From contig NZ_VTOY01000012.1 in NCBI RefSeq assembly GCF_008271295.1, positions 1-60,262 of the forward strand: a stretch of 60,262 nt of DNA, read 5' to 3'. A program made the position numbers and the translations under genes. The notes beneath the pieces are model-generated. The model did no database searches. It was not told where the DNA came from and saw nothing but the letters and a program-made list of their open reading frames with translations. This stretch comes from Pseudoselenomonas ruminis. Lineage in GTDB: Bacteria > Bacillota > Negativicutes > Selenomonadales > Selenomonadaceae. Positions 40,393 to 49,521 of the stretch are shown here, piece after piece (within the stretch, counting starts at the first letter, position 1; every line of letters begins with the position of its first letter).

Positions 40393-42504
40393 TTAGAACG
40401 TCAGAATCGGCGTTTCATCAGCGGTAACCGGCTGATCCGGCTGTTTCTTCATCTGCGGGTAATCGCTGGAATTCGTGACCGCCATGATAACCGTCGTCTG
40501 GTAGCCAGCCTCCTTGATTACCTGCGGGTCGAACTTGATGAGCGGTTCGCCGGCTTTGACTTTCACGCCCTGCTTCGTGAGCAGCTGGAAGCCACGGCCG
40601 TTGAGTTTTACCGTATCAATGCCGATATGAATCAAAAGCTCAGCACCGTTGTCCAGGCGAAGGCCGATTGCATGGAGGCTTTCTTCCATGACCATCGTGA
40701 CTTCCGCATCAGCCGGCGCAACAACCGTATCCCCAGTTGGTTCGATTGCCACGCCATCGCCCATCATCTTCTGGGAAAACATATCGTCGTTGACCTCACT
40801 CATGTCGATGAGATTGCCCGAAATGCAGGCATTGAGTTTCATCGCCAGATTCGCCATCGTCGGCGTTTTGATAGTCTTTTCTTCCGGCTGCTCGCTGATT
40901 GCCTCGCCTTTGAGCAATGCATCGAAATAACCGCGGACCTGAGGAACCGAAAGGCCAACGATGACCTGAATGGCATGGCCGTTCTTGACCAGGCCAAACG
41001 CACCAGCCTTCGTGAACTTGGATACTGGTTTTACTTTATCCGGATCGGCAACGGTCACGCGCAGGCGCGTTGCACAGTTGGTGACTTCCTTGATATTTTC
41101 CGGTCCGCCCAGGCAATCCAGGAATACCTTGGCTTTAATCGCCAGAGCATTACCAGCCAGGCCCATATCTTCCATTTCCTTCTTGGCCTTGTACTCGTCC
41201 TTGGAAAAGAGTTTATCTTCCACATCATCAGCCGTACGGCCCGGCGTTGCATAATCGAACTTCAAAATCATGAAGCGGAATACCACAAAATAAATTGCGG
41301 TGAAGCAGAGGCCAATGCCAATCTGCATGATGTACGTACCCGAATGATACGGGAACAGCGGAATCCAGTTCTGCACGAAGCAGTCGATGAGACCGCCGCC
41401 AAAGTTACCGGCCAGGCCAAAGAAGTACAGCGTAGCCGAAAGGGTTGCGGCCAACAGCGAATGAACGAGATAGAGAAGCGGTGCTACAAACAGGAATGTG
41501 AATTCCAGCGGTTCCGTGATACCGCAAAGAACAGCCGTAATCGTCGCCGGAATCAACAGCGCAGCTGTCTTCTTTTTCTTTTCCGGTTTCGCACACATAT
41601 ACATAGCCAGTGCAGCGCCCGGCAAACCGAAGACCTTGGCACTGCCATGCAGGGCAAAGCCGCCCTCTGGGAACAATTCTTTCAGGCTCTTGGCACTCGT
41701 CGCAAAATCATTGAGGTGCTGGAGCCAATACTGCTGGATACCGCCATCGCAGACAGCCGGTCCAAAGATAAACGGCAGATAAATAAAGTGGTGCAAACCA
41801 GCCGGCAGCAAAATTCGCTCCGAGAAGGTGTAGGCCCAAACTCCGACGATCCCGCTCGACTTCAGGAAGTCCTGGAAGTTCATGATACCGTGCTGGATAG
41901 CCGGCCAAACGACACAGAAGAGCAGGGACAGCGGCAGCATCACCGCAAAGCCAACGGCTACAACGAAGGCCGGCCCCTTGAAGATTCCGAGCCAGTCGGG
42001 GATGTCCGTATCATAGAAACGGTTATGGAGCCAAGCCGTCACACAGGCGATAAAGATAGCTCCGAGCATGCCCATATCGAGCGTCTTGATGTTGGCAATC
42101 ATAGCCAGCCCTGTACCAGCGCCAGCGTTCTGACTGTAATCCACCCCGAAGAACGCACCGTTTAGCGTTAGGATACCGGAAATGAAGTAGTTGAAAATCA
42201 TGTAGATCACGAAGGATTCCATCGCAAAACGTGCTGGTTCTTTCTTCGCAAAACCAATCGGCACCGCGATGGCAAAGAGGATTGGCATCTGGGAAAACAC
42301 CGTCCAGGCGCCCTGTTCCACCACGAACCAGAAGTCATACCAGAGTGTTCCTTTAGCAGCCAGGCTGCCAAGCAAGCCTTCGTTCTTACAAACGATCGAT
42401 ACGGCTACCATGATACCGAAGAATGCGAACAGAATGACCGGCGTATACATCGCGCCGCCAAACCGCTGCATCCCTTGCATGATGCGGTCTTTACTCAAGG
42501 ACAT
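40393..42504 (-). CDS. PTS alpha-glucoside/maltose-type permease, fused IICBA
   Basis: This 703-residue sugar transporter and kinase has the IIC membrane domain at 1-415, with HHFIYLPFIFGPAVCDGGIQ (maltose/alpha-glucoside type) and GITEPLEF (328-335). The IIB domain has phospho-Cys477 in TNCATRLRV. The IIA (Crr-like) domain spans about 570-690, with His611 and phospho-His626 in LLIHIGID. The order IIC-IIB-IIA means no separate IIA is needed. GGAGGG precedes the ATG. It is followed by the GH13 alpha-glucosidase and HAD phosphatase and preceded by an RpiR regulator. It receives phosphate from the HPr encoded at 25.4 kb. Confidence 0.92.
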   Translation of the reverse strand: MSLSKDRIMQGMQRFGGAMYTPVILFAFFGIMVAVSIVCKNEGLLGSLAAKGTLWYDFWFVVEQGAWTVFSQMPILFAIAVPIGFAKKEPARFAMESFVIYMIFNYFISGILTLNGAFFGVDYSQNAGAGTGLAMIANIKTLDMGMLGAIFIACVTAWLHNRFYDTDIPDWLGIFKGPAFVVAVGFAVMLPLSLLFCVVWPAIQHGIMNFQDFLKSSGIVGVWAYTFSERILLPAGLHHFIYLPFIFGPAVCDGGIQQYWLQHLNDFATSAKSLKELFPEGGFALHGSAKVFGLPGAALAMYMCAKPEKKKKTAALLIPATITAVLCGITEPLEFTFLFVAPLLYLVHSLLAATLSATLYFFGLAGNFGGGLIDCFVQNWIPLFPYHSGTYIMQIGIGLCFTAIYFVVFRFMILKFDYATPGRTADDVEDKLFSKDEYKAKKEMEDMGLAGNALAIKAKVFLDCLGGPENIKEVTNCATRLRVTVADPDKVKPVSKFTKAGAFGLVKNGHAIQVIVGLSVPQVRGYFDALLKGEAISEQPEEKTIKTPTMANLAMKLNACISGNLIDMSEVNDDMFSQKMMGDGVAIEPTGDTVVAPADAEVTMVMEESLHAIGLRLDNGAELLIHIGIDTVKLNGRGFQLLTKQGVKVKAGEPLIKFDPQVIKEAGYQTTVIMAVTNSSDYPQMKKQPDQPVTADETPILTF

Positions 42505-42626
42505 TTCTTATACCCTCCCATTTATCTGTCTTGAATCAATAAAAGGATTGCTACCAAACATTCGGATGTATTGGCGTCCTGCCCTGTACACCCTGTAAGA
42601 TATCTTGTAACCCAAGAATACAAAAA

Positions 42627-42659
42627 AAAGGCCGCGAACGCAATAGGTTCGCGGCCTTT
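42627..42659 (-). terminator. Terminator of the rpiR-type gene
   Basis: The 13-bp stem AAAGGCCGCGAAC / GTTCGCGGCCTTT has a long T run on the minus strand. It separates rpiR from the PTS operon. Confidence 0.88.
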
Positions 42660-42679
42660 CGGCATTTTACCCCCACGCC

Positions 42680-42710
42680 GTACCTTGGTACATTTCCTGT
42701 ACTTTGGTAC
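42680..42710. promoter_or_regulatory. Two direct GTACYTTGGTAC boxes (candidate RpiR operator)
   Basis: GTACCTTGGTAC (42680-42691) and GTACTTTGGTAC (42699-42710) are near-palindromic 12-mers 19 bp apart, between the rpiR stop and its terminator and upstream of the PTS gene. They may be operator sites for the RpiR protein. Confidence 0.45.
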
Positions 42711-42731
42711 ACGCCCTTATCCACACTGGAA

Positions 42732-43520
42732 TCACGGGGTGTCCAGCGAGCGCCGTTCCAAACTTTCACAGTAAATCCGGTACTTGACGTACCAGATTTC
42801 CACCAGCATGAAATACGGCATCATCGACTGGAACGCCGTATGCTCATCATCGTTATCGTAAATCTGAAACCGGGCTGGCGAAACGTAAAGATTGACCGTA
42901 GAAAGGCTGGCCAAGGTGTTGTCATGAAGTTTCGTAATCGATATCAACGGCAGTTCACGAATCTGCAGCTGACGGGCAAAATCCACCACAGCCGGAGTCT
43001 CTCCCGATAAAGAGACAAAAATAAACAAATCATCCTTCGTGGCATTGCGTATTACCGAACGGAACTCCTCACCCCCCCGAATCTCGTAAATCAGCACATT
43101 GTCGTAGAAAAAAAGGCGCTTCAATTCCTGTACCACATTGCTCTGCACATAGCCAGAAGCAAAGGCATAGACGCGGTTTGCCTCACGGATCAGCCGGCTG
43201 GCACTATCAAAATTGCGGGCAAAGATTTTTTCCCCGGTCTGATTGTAGAACCCCTGCATATCCTGTAACACATCTTCATGGTAAAAAGATTTGGCCGGTT
43301 CCTCCATCTTCATAACCGCCTTCAGTTCACCAAAGCCATCAAACCCCAGCTTTTGCGCAAAACGGACAATCGTCGTACTCGACACCGCGCAGGCTCTTGC
43401 CAGTTCATGAATCGAAATATGGCGCGCCTCCCGGCGGTGCTGGAGAATATACTTCCAGACCGCCATATCCGTCTCATTTAAATCTTTCATGTGCCGGTTG
43501 ATGATTTCTTCCAATCGCAT
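42732..43520 (-). CDS. RpiR-family regulator with SIS domain (GlvR-like)
   Basis: This 262-residue regulator has an N-terminal RpiR HTH (residues 1-77; ISIHELARACAVSSTTIVRFAQKLGFDGFGELKA) and a C-terminal SIS sugar-phosphate-binding domain (about 105-240; VYAFASGYVQ, FIFVSLSGETPAVVDFA). The first motif is best recognised from CAVSSTTIVRFAQKLGF. ATG 43520 has GGGGGA upstream; 43535 has no ribosome site. It lies directly upstream of, and on the same strand as, the PTS operon, behind its own terminator. It probably activates or represses that operon in response to a phosphorylated alpha-glucoside. Confidence 0.9.
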   Translation of the reverse strand: MRLEEIINRHMKDLNETDMAVWKYILQHRREARHISIHELARACAVSSTTIVRFAQKLGFDGFGELKAVMKMEEPAKSFYHEDVLQDMQGFYNQTGEKIFARNFDSASRLIREANRVYAFASGYVQSNVVQELKRLFFYDNVLIYEIRGGEEFRSVIRNATKDDLFIFVSLSGETPAVVDFARQLQIRELPLISITKLHDNTLASLSTVNLYVSPARFQIYDNDDEHTAFQSMMPYFMLVEIWYVKYRIYCESLERRSLDTP

Positions 43521-43560
43521 CGCCGATTCCCCCATTCATGGAATCATTATATCATAAATA

Positions 43561-43588
43561 TTGACTTTGTTTGTAAATAAGCTATAAT
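43561..43588 (+). promoter_or_regulatory. Promoter of the 4Fe-4S protein leader
   Basis: TTGACT (43561-43566), a 16-nt spacer and TATAAT (43583-43588). Confidence 0.75.
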
Positions 43589-43622
43589 TTAGATAGTTTA
43601 ATCGAGTATAGTAATAGTGCAG

Positions 43623-43650
43623 GCCGTGGGAGTGGTTACCCACGGCTTTT
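43623..43650 (+). terminator. Leader hairpin with T-tract (attenuator candidate)
   Basis: GCCGTGGG / CCCACGGC with an 8-nt loop is followed by TTTT. It lies between the promoter at 43561 and the gene at 43692, so most transcripts could stop after about 55 nt. Confidence 0.65.
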
Positions 43651-43691
43651 CACATGGCATCTATACGAATTGAGGAAAGGTGGCTAAAACC

Positions 43692-44600
43692 ATGGCCAAG
43701 CGTGAAATCGACCTGAACCGCTGCCTGTTTCACTATACCAACGTGACCTGCAGCCACTGCGAAACCATCTGCCCCAAACAGGCGATAAAGAACCGGGAAA
43801 TTGACGCCGGAAAATGCGATAACTGCGGCTTGTGTACGGCCATTTGCCCCACGGGCGCCATTCATAGCGACACGGACTACGACAGCGCTCTGACGGCAGT
43901 ACAAAATCTGGAGCCTCAGGTGCTCATGTGCCAAAAAACTGCCCCGGACAGCCTGCCCTGTCTCGGCGCCCTTAACCGCCGCCTGCTCTGGGCGTTGGCC
44001 GACCAAAAGCCCTTGGCCATCGATACTTCCCATTGTGCCAGCTGCAATCCGGCGGTTGCCAAGTGGCTCGAACAGGAGATTGCCGCCTGTAACGAAGCCC
44101 TGCAGGAAGCGGGCAAAGCACCGTTAAAATTAGTCCGAGTAAAAGCCGCGCCTGCGCCGGCTCCCTCCGTCCCCCGGCGCTCCTTCTTCCGGTCGCTCTT
44201 TACGGCAGCCAAGGAAGGCGCCACCGAGATTGCCGCCGCGCAAGTCGAGCACCGCTACGCCTTTGACCCGGTCATCTGGCTGGCTAAACAAACACCGCCC
44301 GTCAAACCAGCCGCGCTTTTCCCCGGGCTCGCCCTAAAATCGCCCTGCAACAGCTGCGGGCTCTGCACCATGCTCTGCCCCGAAAAAGCCCTGGCGCTGA
44401 CAAAGCCTTCGGACAATGCTCCCGCCTGCCTGCAATTTTCTCCCATAAAATGCACCGCCTGCGGGCTCTGCACGGGCAACTGCCCCCAGCAGGCCTTAGA
44501 ACTGCTGCCAAAGTTCCAGGGAGCGTCCAGCTTCCCGCTCGATGGCCAGCCGCCTTCTAAACCTTCCACCTGTGACAGCTTCAAACTCTCCCGCGGCTAA
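43692..44600 (+). CDS. 4Fe-4S cluster-binding protein with four cluster motifs
   Basis: This 302-residue iron-sulfur protein has N-terminal cysteines at 11, 20, 23, 27 and a clean CDNCGLCTAICP (42-53). A central CASC segment is followed by an Ala/Pro linker and a region with RRSFFRSLFTAA. Two C-terminal ferredoxin motifs, CNSCGLCTMLCP and CTACGLCTGNCP, complete it. No catalytic domain is recognised. It probably relays electrons or matures another redox enzyme. ATG 43692 has AAGGTGG eight bases upstream; a GTG at 43680 is less likely. It is monocistronic, with its own promoter, leader terminator and end terminator. Confidence 0.85.
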   Translation: MAKREIDLNRCLFHYTNVTCSHCETICPKQAIKNREIDAGKCDNCGLCTAICPTGAIHSDTDYDSALTAVQNLEPQVLMCQKTAPDSLPCLGALNRRLLWALADQKPLAIDTSHCASCNPAVAKWLEQEIAACNEALQEAGKAPLKLVRVKAAPAPAPSVPRRSFFRSLFTAAKEGATEIAAAQVEHRYAFDPVIWLAKQTPPVKPAALFPGLALKSPCNSCGLCTMLCPEKALALTKPSDNAPACLQFSPIKCTACGLCTGNCPQQALELLPKFQGASSFPLDGQPPSKPSTCDSFKLSRG

Positions 44601-44611
44601 AAGAAAACATA

Positions 44612-44657
44612 AAAAAGTCTCATTGACTCCAAAAATGCAGAGTCAATGAGACTTTTT
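44612..44657. terminator. Bidirectional terminator (4Fe-4S gene / RND gene)
   Basis: The 18-bp perfect stem AAAAAGTCTCATTGACTC / GAGTCAATGAGACTTTTT has T-tracts on both strands. It lies between converging genes. Confidence 0.92.
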
Positions 44658-44682
44658 ATTTATGGCGTCTCCAACGCCTTAT

Positions 44683-47600
44683 TTACCTTTTGGGTACGTG
44701 ATACGCCACGGCGTACATCGCTGGCAGAACCAGCAGGGTCAATACCGTCGCGACGAGCAAGCCGCTGGCAATCGCCACGGCCATCGGGCCCCAGAAAGAG
44801 CTTGCCATCAGCGGCAGCATGCCGAGGATAGCGGCGGCGGCCGTCAGCATAATCGGACGGAAACGCAAAATCGCCGAATCAACTACGGCATCCCACGGCG
44901 TCTCGCCATCCGCCAGATGTTTCTGTATCTGGTCGATGAGGATAACCGAGTTGCGGATTATCATGCCGAAAAGCGCCAGTATGCCAAGCTCGGCCACGAA
45001 GCCCATAGCCGACCCTGTCAGCAACATGCCCCAGGACACACCGATGAGTCCGAGCGGTGCCGTCAGCACGGTAAGTATCATCTGCTTGGCACTGCCGAGC
45101 TGGAACATCAGCAATGTCATGATGATGAAAATCATCACGGGAACCGGCTGTAACAGGAAGCCAACGCTTTTGTTGCTATCCTCAAGTGCTCCCGCCGGCT
45201 CAATGCTGCAGCCAAAGGGCAAATCCTTGCGCAGTTGCTTAGTTGCCTCATAGGCCTTCTTCGTCGCATCGTTCGCCGTACCGTCATGGACGTCGGCCTG
45301 AACCGTGATAGTCGGCATCAGATTGCGGCGCTCGATAAAGCCGTCTTCGGCATCATAGGAAATCTTGGCAATCTGCTCCAGCGGCACATAACCGGCCTGC
45401 CCCAGATAAATCGGCAGGCTCTTCATCTTCGCCAAATCCTTGCGGTCTTCATCGGAAAGGCGCAGGTCGATGTCAATCGTGCGGTCGCCTTTATAGAACT
45501 CCGCGGCCTTCGCGCCCGTCACCGCCGTATAAATCTGCTGCGAAACCGACTGGCTCGATACGCCGAGCGAGCGCAGCTTATCCTGGTCGAGTTCCAGATG
45601 CATGACCTTGCTCTTATCGCCCCAGGACATATTGACGTTATAGTTATTCGGGTCCTTGGCCACGATATCGGCCACCTGCTCGGCAAGTTCCTTTGCCTGC
45701 TCCGTCGTATAACCCGTCACGCGCAGCATCACCGGATAGTCAGCTGGCGGCCCCGTCTGGATGAACTGAATCTTCGCGCGCACATCGGCGAATTCCTCAT
45801 TGAAGGCCTGATTAAGCTGCTCGGTGAGTTTCTCCCGCGCCTTCGTATCTTTAGCGACAATAACGAACTGCGCGGCATTATCTGTCTCGGCCTTCGGATT
45901 GACCGTCAGCACGAAACGCGGGGCATAGCGGCCCACGTAATACGAATAATTGGACAGCAACTCCTGCCGATCCTGCAGCCATTCGGACATGCGGTCGCAA
46001 ACCTCCTGGCTGGCCGCCATCGAGGAGCCTTCCGGCAATTTCATCTCAATCAGGATTTCCGGTCGCGTCGACGTTGGGAAGAATTCCTGCATGATGAATT
46101 TCATCATGCCGACCGAAATGACGAACAAGACCGCCGTTGCCACGAGCACGAGTTTCCGATGTTCGAGGAACCAGACGAGCACCTTGCGGAACATCGTATA
46201 GAACTTGCTCTGATAGGGGTCGATCTTGCCGTCTTCATCCTTCTTGACCTCTACGCGAATCAAATGGTAGCCAAAAAGCGGTGCGACCATGACCGACACC
46301 AGCCAGGAAATCAAAAGCGCAGCCCCGATAACCGGGAAAAGCGCCTGACAGAACTCACTGGCCATGCCTTTGGAGAAGGCAACCGGGATAAAGCCCGAGC
46401 AGGTAATGAGCGTTCCTGTCAGCATCGGCTTCGCCGTTGCCCGGAAGGCATAGCAGGCCGCCTCAAAGCGATTCAAGCCCAGCTCGAGCTTGACGCTCAT
46501 CATCTCCACCGCGATAATCGCATCGTCGACCAAAAGGCCCAAAGCGATGATAAGTGCACCCAAGGAGACCTTGTGCAAATCGATGTTCAGCGCATACATG
46601 ATGAGGAACACCGCACAGAGTACGAGCGGGATACAGCCGGCAACCACCATGCCCGTCCGCACGCCCAGCGACAGGAAGCTGACCCCCAAAACGATGATGA
46701 TGGCTTCCACCAGCGTCTTGACGAAATCATGAATTGACTGGTCAACCACCTTCGGCTGGTCCGAAACCTGATGGACTTCAATGCCGATAGGAACTTCCTG
46801 CTGGATTTCCCCGATTTTCGCCTTGAGATCCTCGCCCAGCTGCAGGATATTGCCGCCATTTTCCATCGACACCGCAATGCCGATAGCCGGCTCGCCGTTG
46901 TAGAACATCTTCGGCTTGGCCGGCTCTACGAACCGGCGCTCAACGGTGGCAATGTCGCCCAGGCGGAACACCTTGCCATTCGCATTGATTGGCATCTCGC
47001 GAATCGCCTCGACATCCTCGAACATGCCGCTGACGCGCAAATAGACGTTATTAGACTCCGTCTCCACCTTGCCAGATGCCGTCATCTCATTCTGCGTCTT
47101 GAGCGCATTCATGATGACCTGCGGACTGATGCCGAGTTCGGCCAGCTTGTCCTTCTGGATTTCCACATAGACCTTCTCGGGCTGGACGCCGATAAGCTCT
47201 ACTTTTTGAACGCTTGGTACATTGAGCAGCATGCGGCGCGTCTTTTCCGCATACTCGCGCATTTCCTCATAATTGTAGCCATCGCCCGTAACCGCATAGA
47301 TAGAGCCATAGACATCATCGAAGCGGTCATTGTAGTACGGACCATAAACGCCCTCTGGCAAATCCTTTTTGACATCCTCGCAGAAATTGCGGACATCACG
47401 CCAGGTCGGACGAATCTGGTCTTTGGCAACGGTATCTTTCAATTTGACGTAAATAACCGTCTGGCCCTCGCGGGTCTCACTATTAATGGAATCAAGCCCC
47501 GGCGTATCCTGGAGCCGTTTCTCCAGTTTGTCCGTAACCTGCTCCTGCATTTCTTCGGCCGTAGCCCCCGGCCAGGCAGCCGTAATGACCATCTGCCGAA

Positions 47601-47727
47601 TAGTAAACTGCGGGTCCTCCATGCGGCCGAGCTGAAAATAGGCCACCAGACCGCCAATAGCCGTCATAATAATGAAGTACCAGACCAACGCCCGATGCTT
47701 CAACGATAGTTCCGTAAGATTCGTCAT
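44683..47727 (-). CDS. RND-family efflux transporter
   Basis: This 1014-residue inner-membrane proton-driven pump has duplicated halves of six transmembrane helices with large periplasmic loops. Marks include the N-terminal region with TELSLKHRALVWYFI, PGATAEEMQEQVTDKLE, LGLLVDDAIIAVE (the RND motif with acidic residues) and, in the second half, LGMLPLMASSFWGPMAVAI. The length fits the hydrophobe/amphiphile branch. It overlaps the adaptor gene by 4 nt (ATGA) and is controlled by the MarR gene at the head of the operon. An outer-membrane channel gene is not present. Confidence 0.93.
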   Translation of the reverse strand: MTNLTELSLKHRALVWYFIIMTAIGGLVAYFQLGRMEDPQFTIRQMVITAAWPGATAEEMQEQVTDKLEKRLQDTPGLDSINSETREGQTVIYVKLKDTVAKDQIRPTWRDVRNFCEDVKKDLPEGVYGPYYNDRFDDVYGSIYAVTGDGYNYEEMREYAEKTRRMLLNVPSVQKVELIGVQPEKVYVEIQKDKLAELGISPQVIMNALKTQNEMTASGKVETESNNVYLRVSGMFEDVEAIREMPINANGKVFRLGDIATVERRFVEPAKPKMFYNGEPAIGIAVSMENGGNILQLGEDLKAKIGEIQQEVPIGIEVHQVSDQPKVVDQSIHDFVKTLVEAIIIVLGVSFLSLGVRTGMVVAGCIPLVLCAVFLIMYALNIDLHKVSLGALIIALGLLVDDAIIAVEMMSVKLELGLNRFEAACYAFRATAKPMLTGTLITCSGFIPVAFSKGMASEFCQALFPVIGAALLISWLVSVMVAPLFGYHLIRVEVKKDEDGKIDPYQSKFYTMFRKVLVWFLEHRKLVLVATAVLFVISVGMMKFIMQEFFPTSTRPEILIEMKLPEGSSMAASQEVCDRMSEWLQDRQELLSNYSYYVGRYAPRFVLTVNPKAETDNAAQFVIVAKDTKAREKLTEQLNQAFNEEFADVRAKIQFIQTGPPADYPVMLRVTGYTTEQAKELAEQVADIVAKDPNNYNVNMSWGDKSKVMHLELDQDKLRSLGVSSQSVSQQIYTAVTGAKAAEFYKGDRTIDIDLRLSDEDRKDLAKMKSLPIYLGQAGYVPLEQIAKISYDAEDGFIERRNLMPTITVQADVHDGTANDATKKAYEATKQLRKDLPFGCSIEPAGALEDSNKSVGFLLQPVPVMIFIIMTLLMFQLGSAKQMILTVLTAPLGLIGVSWGMLLTGSAMGFVAELGILALFGMIIRNSVILIDQIQKHLADGETPWDAVVDSAILRFRPIMLTAAAAILGMLPLMASSFWGPMAVAIASGLLVATVLTLLVLPAMYAVAYHVPKR

Positions 47728-48815
47728 GAGTCTGCCTCCGTCCGAACGGATTGCCCCTCATGAAGCTTATGGACGCCAGCTGTAACCACCACATCGGCAG
47801 CATCGAGACCATGAACCAATACCTGATTATCGCCAAAGTCCTCAACCGAAACCGATTTGAGGCTGACCGTATTATCGTCACCAACGACCCAAACCTGCGG
47901 CGTATCTCCGTTCTGATAAATAGCCGCCAATGGCAGGACTGCCGAACCGGAATCCCCCTCGCCGCCGCTTATTTGCGGCGCAAACGACACACTGGCCGTC
48001 ATGCCAAGCTGCATGCCCGTCGGCGGATTCGGAACCGAAATGCGGACGCGATACGTGCGGGCCGCATTATCGGCCATCGGTGCCACCTCGCGGACAACAC
48101 CGTCCGCCCGGTCATGCAGCGCCCAGAAATTCACGGTCACCGGTGCGCCCACAGCTACATCCGCCACGCGGTTCTCCGGCACATTGATTTCGATTTCCAG
48201 CTCATTCGTCTGGACGAGCGTCAGCACCGTCTGACCAGCACCAACCACCTGCCCTTCCTCGGCATTGATTGCCGATACGACACCATTAGCCCCCGCCGTG
48301 AGATTGGTATACCCCATGGCATTATGCCCCTGGGCTGCCTGGGCCAGCGCATTTTGGTACGACGCAAACGCCGAATCATAGCTGGCCTGATACTGGTCAA
48401 GCGTAGCCGCCGCCACCGCATTTTCCTGATAAAGCTGGCTATAGCGGGCAAGATTGCGCTGAGCCAGGTCGAGGTTTGCCCGGGCCGAAGCCACCTGCGC
48501 ATCGCCCTGATTGGCCTTTTGTACCACATCACGACTGTCGATAACCATCAGCACATCCCCGGCGCGGACCGGCGAACCGACCTGCACGTTGCGGCTCAAA
48601 ATCTGACCGCCGACCTGAAACGACATATTCGTCTCATAGCGTCCGCGCACGGTTCCCGAATAGGAACTGCTGTCATTGAGTGAGCCACTGCCAACCTGCT
48701 GTGTTTTGACCAGCGGTGCTTTATCGGTCTTAGTATCCTTACTGCCGCAGCCAACGGCCAAAAGACACACAACCACCAAAAAGCAAGCCAAAAAACTCAG
48801 CTTAGATTTTTTCAT
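47724..48815 (-). CDS. Periplasmic adaptor (membrane fusion) lipoprotein of RND pump
   Basis: This 363-residue protein has a lipoprotein signal with lipobox LLAVGC (Cys23). A barrel-sandwich/lipoyl domain is split around an alpha-helical hairpin (about 75-190; QVGGQILSRNVQVGSPVRAGD then ANGVVSAINAEEGQVVGAG), followed by the beta-barrel and membrane-proximal domains. The hairpin contains ARANLDLAQRNLARYSQLYQ. It overlaps marR by 14 nt and the RND gene by 4 nt. Confidence 0.92.
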   Translation of the reverse strand: MKKSKLSFLACFLVVVCLLAVGCGSKDTKTDKAPLVKTQQVGSGSLNDSSSYSGTVRGRYETNMSFQVGGQILSRNVQVGSPVRAGDVLMVIDSRDVVQKANQGDAQVASARANLDLAQRNLARYSQLYQENAVAAATLDQYQASYDSAFASYQNALAQAAQGHNAMGYTNLTAGANGVVSAINAEEGQVVGAGQTVLTLVQTNELEIEINVPENRVADVAVGAPVTVNFWALHDRADGVVREVAPMADNAARTYRVRISVPNPPTGMQLGMTASVSFAPQISGGEGDSGSAVLPLAAIYQNGDTPQVWVVGDDNTVSLKSVSVEDFGDNQVLVHGLDAADVVVTAGVHKLHEGQSVRTEADS

Positions 48816-49284
48816 GAACGTCGCCTCCTGAAGGCAAATTGCGTGCGAGCTTCACGAGGTCAGCCTCACAGGCCTTCGTAACCAGCTCGTTAAACCCGTT
48901 GAACAAATGCTGGATATCGTCCTGCTTCATATCGCGGACCAGATAATCAATCCACCCCTGAATGATATTGCGCAGGAACTGATGCTGCTCACGGCCGTAT
49001 TCCGTGAGGAAAATATGCTTGACGCGTCGGTCTGCAGGATCGACTTCCCGATAGATAAAGCCCTTCTCTTGGAGCAGATTCACCGTACGCGTGACCACCG
49101 CCTTATCCAGATAAAGCATATTCGCCAACTCATCCTGTTTTGCCCCTTCGTTATCAAAGATGCGGATGAGCATGATGTATTCCGAGAATGTAAGATGTAA
49201 GTTCTGGCAGGCCTCGACGATAAAAAGCTGCGAACGGCGATGCAGAATCGAGAACCAACGACCAACATTTACATAATCATCCAT
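48802..49284 (-). CDS. MarR-family regulator of the RND operon
   Basis: This 160-residue winged-helix protein has the DNA-recognition region QDELANMLYLDKAVVTRTVNLLQEKGF and wing DPADRRVKHIFLTEYG. The gene precedes and overlaps the adaptor gene, so regulator, adaptor and pump form one operon. A TTGACT-17-TAAAAT promoter with repeated TAGCGA boxes lies 65 nt upstream, implying autorepression relieved by a pump substrate. Confidence 0.9.
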   Translation of the reverse strand: MDDYVNVGRWFSILHRRSQLFIVEACQNLHLTFSEYIMLIRIFDNEGAKQDELANMLYLDKAVVTRTVNLLQEKGFIYREVDPADRRVKHIFLTEYGREQHQFLRNIIQGWIDYLVRDMKQDDIQHLFNGFNELVTKACEADLVKLARNLPSGGDVHEKI

Positions 49285-49348
49285 AACGATTCCTCCCTAA
49301 AAACTTCCCTTCCAAAATCCCTGTCAATCTTGTTGACTCTATCAAATA

Positions 49349-49389
49349 ATTTTAGCGAACCCCTAGCGAAAAGTCAATATTGCTCGCTA
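49349..49389 (-). promoter_or_regulatory. Promoter and TAGCGA operator boxes of the MarR-RND operon
   Basis: On the minus strand TTGACT (49372-49377), a 17-nt spacer and TAAAAT (49349-49354). TAGCGA occurs at 49353-49358 and 49364-49369, with the inverse TCGCTA at 49384-49389, so the boxes surround the -35 and spacer. Confidence 0.7.
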
Positions 49390-49521
49390 TTTTCAGATAT
49401 TTTCTAACCTATATATAATACAAAACCAGTGCAGCAGCCAGCCAATATATTTTTCTGCGCGCTTTGAGAAGAATCATGTATAATAGAACTACCAATTGAA
49501 ACGAAAAGGAGGAACTCCTAT

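Noticed and set aside
40327-42165. 612-codon open frame antisense to the alpha-glucoside PTS gene
   Set aside because: It is a shadow of a strongly supported gene and contains no recognisable domain.
45235-46737. 500-codon open frame antisense to the RND pump
   Set aside because: It is a shadow frame rich in His and Arg; the RND protein on the other strand has all family motifs.
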